Positions 59,252 through 64,000 of a stretch of 64,000 bases of DNA are shown one piece after another. Both the position numbers and the translations under genes were made by a program. Each line of letters opens with the position of its first letter. The first letter of the stretch is position 1. This DNA comes from Sporodiniella umbellata (taxonomy: Eukaryota > Mucoromycota > Mucoromycetes > Mucorales > Rhizopodaceae): assembly GCA_025677835.1 (NCBI GenBank), contig JAIXMR010000100.1, positions 1-64,000 on the forward strand. The letters run 5' to 3'. The notes under the pieces are model-generated. The model was not told the origin of the DNA. It saw only the letters and a program-made list of their open reading frames with translations, and did no database searches.

Positions 59252-61354
59252 TCAAAAGGCTTTTCTAATGTGTGCCATCTCGACCTTGTAATATTTGTTA
59301 AAACCAAAAAAAAAAAAAAACCGGTTGATAGTTTACTCACCTTTGTATTGTTTACATTGTCTCTTAAACTGACCATGGCAGCTTCTCTTAGCAGGCTGTC
59401 TAGTTTTGCGCCTTTTTTTCCAAAAAAAAAAAAAAGTAAGTCTTTTTTTTAAAAAAAAAGCTTCCTTTTGACGTATTACCTGACCAGCCCGATGTTGTTT
59501 CAACCAACTCTTTCAGTTCCTCTTTGGTTAAGTCTATTGGCATTTTGGAGCATATACCCTTTATTATACTAAGGCGTTGCTATTCACAATTGTTAGCCAC
59601 TCTGTACACTGTTTTGTTAAAACCTACTTCTACATTAGGTAGCGGCACATAGATACGTTCATCAAATCTCCCTGGTCTTAAAACAGCAGGGTCCATCGCT
59701 CCAATCCTATTTGTAGCTATTGATTGTGTTTAATATAACACTTTATATAAGAAAGAGGTTTTGTTTACCTCCAACAATTAGCAAGTCAATCTGAGCAGTA
59801 TTTTTTGCGCTTTTTGTAAAGAGCCCATCCATTTCTATTAGAAAATCGTTTAGTCCAATGATGGTTTCCCAGTTTGCTTTTACCAGTTAAAAAGCTAGTG
59901 ACAATACGGTCGCTTGTATTTTCGCTAGATTGGCTTGTTCCTCTTTTAGGTAATAGCATATCAATCTAAGAAGCGGTCAACATTCAACTGAAAAAACCAG
60001 GATTACCTGATCAATAAACAATATACAAGGGGAGCTTGCTCGTGCTTGAGAAAACAATTTAGCCATAGCTTTTTCAGATTCGCCAACGATCTTTGACCGT
60101 ATTTGCGAACTTTCGGCTAATACAAAATTTACACCCGTTTCAGAAGCCAAAGCAGAACAAAGCATTGTCTTTCCTACTCCTGTTGGACCGTGAAGCAATA
60201 TACCTTTTGGAGGATCAATGCCCATGTCGAGATACATTTCAGGATTTTCAAAGGGCTGAATAACACACGTCTTGAGCTCATGTATGATGTCTTCAAGTCC
60301 ATAGATATCAGAGAACCTAACTGACGGTATTTTGGATCCAAACTCGCTGAGACCAGAAGGTTTTACTACAGCCAAAGCTTGTATAAAATGAGATAGGCGT
60401 AAAGGCTCTTCGTTTTCGATAACGCACATCACAGCTTGAGTACAAACACTTTGCAAGTCGCTTGGTGTATATCCATGTGTTATCTTAGATATCTTTTCTA
60501 TCGTTAGGTCTTTTTCTTCTAAACTTTCAAATGGTAAGGCTATACAAAAAAAAAAGCAAGATTGAGTACATGCTTCTCTTTTAAAAGAAACACAAACATA
60601 TACAACTGTACCTTTTGTTACGATCTTTAGTATTTCGTGTCTTTGGTGAGGTCTCTTGATTGACAATTCTTGTAATATATCCAACCTCCCGGATCTCAGA
60701 AATCTAGGATCTATCTCATGCAATCTACTAGTTGTCGCTGTATCGTTGTATTAGTAACTCTTTTTTTTTTAAGCTGAAACAATCCTTCTATTACCCAGTA
60801 TAAACACATTATGTTCCGATTGGTCTATCAGTTGAGTAAGAATAGATAAAATTCGGATGTCCAAACTGCTTTTTCTAGATGACCATTTTCCTGCAATGAT
60901 ATCGATTTCGTCTAAAACAAGTATACACATATCGTGACTTTTTGATTGCTCAAAAAAGTTTGTTAGCTCCAGTTCACTGGCTCCTTCCTCTACAGATCGC
61001 TTAATGAGGTTCAGTTACTCTTTGGATTCAGTGTTTACTTTTTACCTGCCTGAAATATGTCAGAGCAATTCAATACATAGTACGGAACTCCGGAGTGTTC
61101 TAAAATTTGTGCATTAGTATTTTTTGTACTAATGTAGAGCTTTGGTTGTTTTAATGGCATTCACTTGTGATTGAAACGGCTAAAGCTGTCTTTCCTGATC
61201 CAGGTTTGCCATAGAGAACAGCTCCTTTCGATCGAGGTAAAGTGGATAGAGCAGGTTTGGTCTGATTAGCTATAATGTTTTTTAAAATGTTTTCAATGTC
61301 GCGTTTGTAGCCGCCGATTTCACTCGCAACGTTCTCAGTCCATTCCGCTGACAT
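59252..61354 (-). CDS. Two-domain AAA ATPase, AFG2B/SPATA5L1-like
   Basis: Cdc48-related type II AAA protein. Eleven exons on the minus strand: 61354-61165, 61099-61046, 60989-60795, 60737-60612, 60539-60007, 59965-59884, 59834-59769, 59716-59628, 59579-59480, 59399-59341 and 59284-59252, giving only 508 residues. It has no N-terminal substrate domain. D1: Walker A GKPGSGKT 49-56, Walker B LVLDEID, Arg finger [10 protein letters not shown]2: Walker A GPTGVGKT 306-313, Walker B reads LFID365Q366ID, with Gln in place of the catalytic Glu, then [15 protein letters not shown]2 may bind but not hydrolyse ATP. The assignment to AFG2B (ribosome maturation) rather than another Cdc48 relative is tentative. 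Confidence 0.8.
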
Positions 61355-62084
61355 GCTTCAAAAAGAAAAAGAATAGACAATGCGATTAGAAAGTCACAAT
61401 TTTCTGATAAGGATTCCTTTTTTTTTTTTTTTTTTTTGGGTTATCTGTACTCTGGTCATTTTAGAAACACTTTTGTTTCAACTTGGACGTTTGTTATCTG
61501 ACTATTTAAAGCTAGCCTCAAGAGTAAGGCACTAATTTTTGATACAGTTTTGTTCCGCGTCAATATTTTCAAAAGTAATTGAAGTACAAACACTCTTCGA
61601 ACACATCAAACCCCATTCCTAGCGTCCTTAGTAACAAATATTTCCAACGCATTTTTGTCTTATGTACTTGGCGTTTTAAGCACACTCAATTTTTACATAA
61701 GTAGAAGAACATGTGAATTTTTCAATGTCTGTTTTCCGTTTTCTAGTAAGAAAATGAAATAGCTTCAAAGGCCACTTTATAAAATACGAAAGGAAAAAGA
61801 ACAAGCTAGCCCTGAAGTCATTTTCTCAAAACACAGCCAATGTGCTTTTAAAGGGTGATCCGCCGCTCTGTATCTGTGGTTTATATTGACAGACTTTATT
61901 TTCGTTCAATTTAAACATTTTGCTAATACAACGATAACATAAAGGAGATATACTACCGACCGACCATCCGATAATTTCACTTGGGAGTACATTTACTGTT
62001 TTAAAAAACAAAAGAAAATTAAAATGAATAAAGACTTTATAAAACGAAGAAAAAATGGGGATAGAGATAATGTATAGACGGAAA
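61355..62084. other. Intergenic, no gene recognised
   Basis: AT-rich upstream region of the AAA gene. A T tract lies at 61420-61437. A 61-codon minus-strand frame at 61826-62011 has no supporting features. Confidence 0.4.
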
Positions 62085-62771
62085 CTATGTACGTGATGGG
62101 GAGTGTGGGTATTTAAATGGAAATGAGGATGCGGTTTGGCTAGTGCTTGATGAAGGATAGAGTGGCGGAATAGTTTCCGATATGGAAGGTATTTTCTTTC
62201 TTTCGTTTGAAGACATACCGAGCATCATAAGAGACATAATCACTTCTGTTTTTTCGCGATGCACATCTCTGTGCGCAAGTGATGCAATCGATTCAACAAT
62301 TTTAAGTAGCTCCTTTGATTTCGATAGCAAGTGTGTGACCTGTTCAAGTTCCTTTTCCAGTGATTCCCGTCTTTTTTCCAAGACGCTTTGGAAATTGGCT
62401 GGATCAAACACCATGTTCGATATAATCGAGGAAAGCGACTCTGTCTGGGATACGGATGGTTTTAGGAACGATTTGAGAGCGGAAAAAACAGTGGATTCAG
62501 CCTGTGGATCAGAACCGCATGACCGTCTTTTACTCTGTCCGTGAACATTAAACCGTTTACGTCTTTTGATCGTAGTCTTTTTCATGGCTACTGGTCTTTG
62601 AACATGATGAAGCTTGTAGTAGAGCCCACATGCGTTGCATATTGGATTACCAGAGTCATCTCTTCTCCAGAGCGGTGTTGCTAATGTCTCGCAATTATGA
62701 CATTTAATAGCGGGGGGCTGAGACCATGGATTGCATACTGAGTGATTTTTGTCGTCAGCTTCGATTTGCAT
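62085..62771 (-). CDS. Single-finger GATA transcription factor with C-terminal coiled coil
   Basis: Single-exon gene of 228 residues. The GATA zinc finger C24-x2-C27-x17-C45-x2-C48 ([32 protein letters not shown]) is followed by the basic tail [15 protein letters not shown]. This tail resembles the SreA/Urbs1 type rather than the AreA type (RPLSLKTD). Residues about 130-170 ([20 protein letters not shown]) predict a coiled coil for dimerisation, as in the Dal80/ASD-4 group. The C-terminus is Ser/Pro-rich. There is no second finger and no Cys-rich iron-sensing block, so iron sensing cannot be claimed. The regulated pathway is unknown. Confidence 0.9.
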   Translation of the reverse strand: MQIEADDKNHSVCNPWSQPPAIKCHNCETLATPLWRRDDSGNPICNACGLYYKLHHVQRPVAMKKTTIKRRKRFNVHGQSKRRSCGSDPQAESTVFSALKSFLKPSVSQTESLSSIISNMVFDPANFQSVLEKRRESLEKELEQVTHLLSKSKELLKIVESIASLAHRDVHREKTEVIMSLMMLGMSSNERKKIPSISETIPPLYPSSSTSQTASSFPFKYPHSPSRT

Positions 62772-63050
62772 GTTGCTATGTTATATTTTGTGTAAAGAAA
62801 AAGGAAAAAGGGAAAAAAAGGGTTGACGTGCTTTTTATGTAGATACCCGATTTTTCTAAAGATAGAAAGATATGCTGTAAAGGATGATAAGATATACTAC
62901 TGTTATCAACAAATATCCGGAGTATGTTTGCGCTTGATAAAAAGTGACACCATAAACAAGAAATATTGTCATTGCTTATCTTTATTATTTTGTACGTGAG
63001 ACTATCAACACTAAGCTAGAAATATATAACCAAAATCTGTTATCACGCTG
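62772..63050 (-). promoter_or_regulatory. GATA-site cluster upstream of the GATA factor gene
   Basis: HGATAR-type sites at 62886-62891 (GATAAG), 62903-62907 (TTATC), 62935-62940 (TGATAA), 62975-62980 (CTTATC), 63002-63007 (CTATCA) and 63040-63045 (TTATCA). Most are the strong GATAA form. Autoregulation is inferred, as seen for other fungal GATA factors. Confidence 0.45.
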
Positions 63051-64000
63051 CCCCATATAAAAGATTTCAAGCCAAAAAAAAAAAACAAAGCCTTGTTGTA
63101 TCTAATACTATGTATCTTAAAGTTATGAAGTTACTCCTTATAAGCCAAAGCGTGTGAAAATAAGATTCGCCTCACGTAGGACAAAAAGAAAACTTCGCTA
63201 TGACTTTCAAGGAGAAAAATACCATAAACAGCAAATTTTGTCACTTTTAAAAAAACTGTAAAAAAAATAGAAAAATTTTTTATGGCACTGAACCAGACAT
63301 GTCCCTAGGACCTATACTTTTTCATTCGAAAGGGATATCTGCTATATCGGCCTGGAAATAAAGTCTGTAATATTTCAAGTTGAATTTCCCATGTCTTGCG
63401 AGACATTATATAACGAAGAGTTTTGAGAAGATCTTTGACAATACTGTGGAACAGAAAAATAATTAAGGGACGCGCTATAGTATGAAAATACTATGTACTT
63501 GTTCCTTATTCGCCGATTTGCTGCATGGTATGAACTATATAATCTTTTATTATAGATATTTAATGAGAAGACATAAATGAGTAGCCTGAAACCTCTTGTA
63601 CTGCTCTTGTAATCGTTTTTTATTAACACAGATAATACGCATACACGCTAATGATAGCACTAGACAAGGTTTGACTTTACAAATATTGAGAAATGCGACT
63701 TTACTAGCCATTTATACACATACCGTTTTTGCCACCAAGGTATTATAAGTAAAAATTAAGCAAATATGAAACTTTTGATCGCATTTCGTCTACACAGCAG
63801 CCGTTCCGACTCAAAGACATAGTAGTAATTTTTTTATTTTATTTCAGCGTTAGCTATCTCAAGTACGAACACTACAGAGTGGCGCTCAAAGCTAAAATTT
63901 ATCTGAAAGTCTGAATACACCATATACTATGACAAACATCACGAACTCCTACTGTGATAAAAAGGCAACATCATAACCTCATATTTGGCTAACTTTTGCG
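63051..64000. other. Intergenic to right edge, no gene recognised
   Basis: AT-rich. An 84-codon minus-strand frame at 63375-63629 shows no domain and is not called. Confidence 0.4.

Overview
The window is nuclear DNA of a fungus, most likely an early-diverging one of the Mucoromycota (Mucorales-like). The reasons are intron-rich, compact genes (introns mostly 43-90 bases, GT-AG with TAG/CAG acceptors), AT-rich intergenic DNA full of A/T homopolymers, and protein families such as AFG2B-like AAA, YEATS-AHD and DusA-type Dus that budding yeast lacks. The placement is inference. No bacterial operons, CRISPR arrays, rRNA or convincing tRNA genes were seen. Gene models were built by hand by joining reading frames across splice sites. 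Unless stated otherwise, each listed model closes in frame from ATG to stop.

Left part (1-24 kb): a partial minus-strand gene at the edge, eL37 (-), adenylosuccinate lyase (+), a small Sec16 (-), serine hydroxymethyltransferase (+), a broken and an intact KCTD-type BTB gene (+), SmF (+), a 2H-phosphoesterase-like protein (-), an unknown basic protein (+), mitochondrial bL34m (+), a mitochondrial DusA-type dihydrouridine synthase (-), uS2 (+) and a Rab6/Ypt6 GTPase (+).

Middle (24-44 kb): NDUFS6 of complex I (+), auxilin/Swa2 (+), eL13 (+), a 12-exon gamma-glutamyltransferase-like Ntn-hydrolase (-), a NET-domain protein without bromodomains (-), CDK9/Bur1 (+), a C2-domain class 3 (diacylglycerol-type) lipase (-), about 2 kb of coding-like fragments with a repeat, and a UBE2E-type E2 (-).

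Right part (44-64 kb): TAF2 carrying four C-terminal bromodomains (+), a secreted CAP/PR-1 protein (+), a YEATS-linker-AHD protein of AF9/ENL layout (-), the HUT1 nucleotide-sugar transporter (+), a two-domain AAA ATPase with an altered Walker B (-) and a GATA factor (-).

Themes: translation and RNA (eL37, uS2, eL13, bL34m, Dus, SmF); membrane traffic (Sec16, Rab6, auxilin, HUT1); one-carbon and purine metabolism (SHMT, ADE13); and a loose cluster of transcription/chromatin genes (NET protein, CDK9, TAF2-bromodomain, YEATS-AHD, GATA). The genes are unrelated neighbours rather than an operon. The most notable are the TAF2-bromodomain fusion, the YEATS-AHD protein, the mitochondrial DusA-type enzyme and the miniature Sec16.
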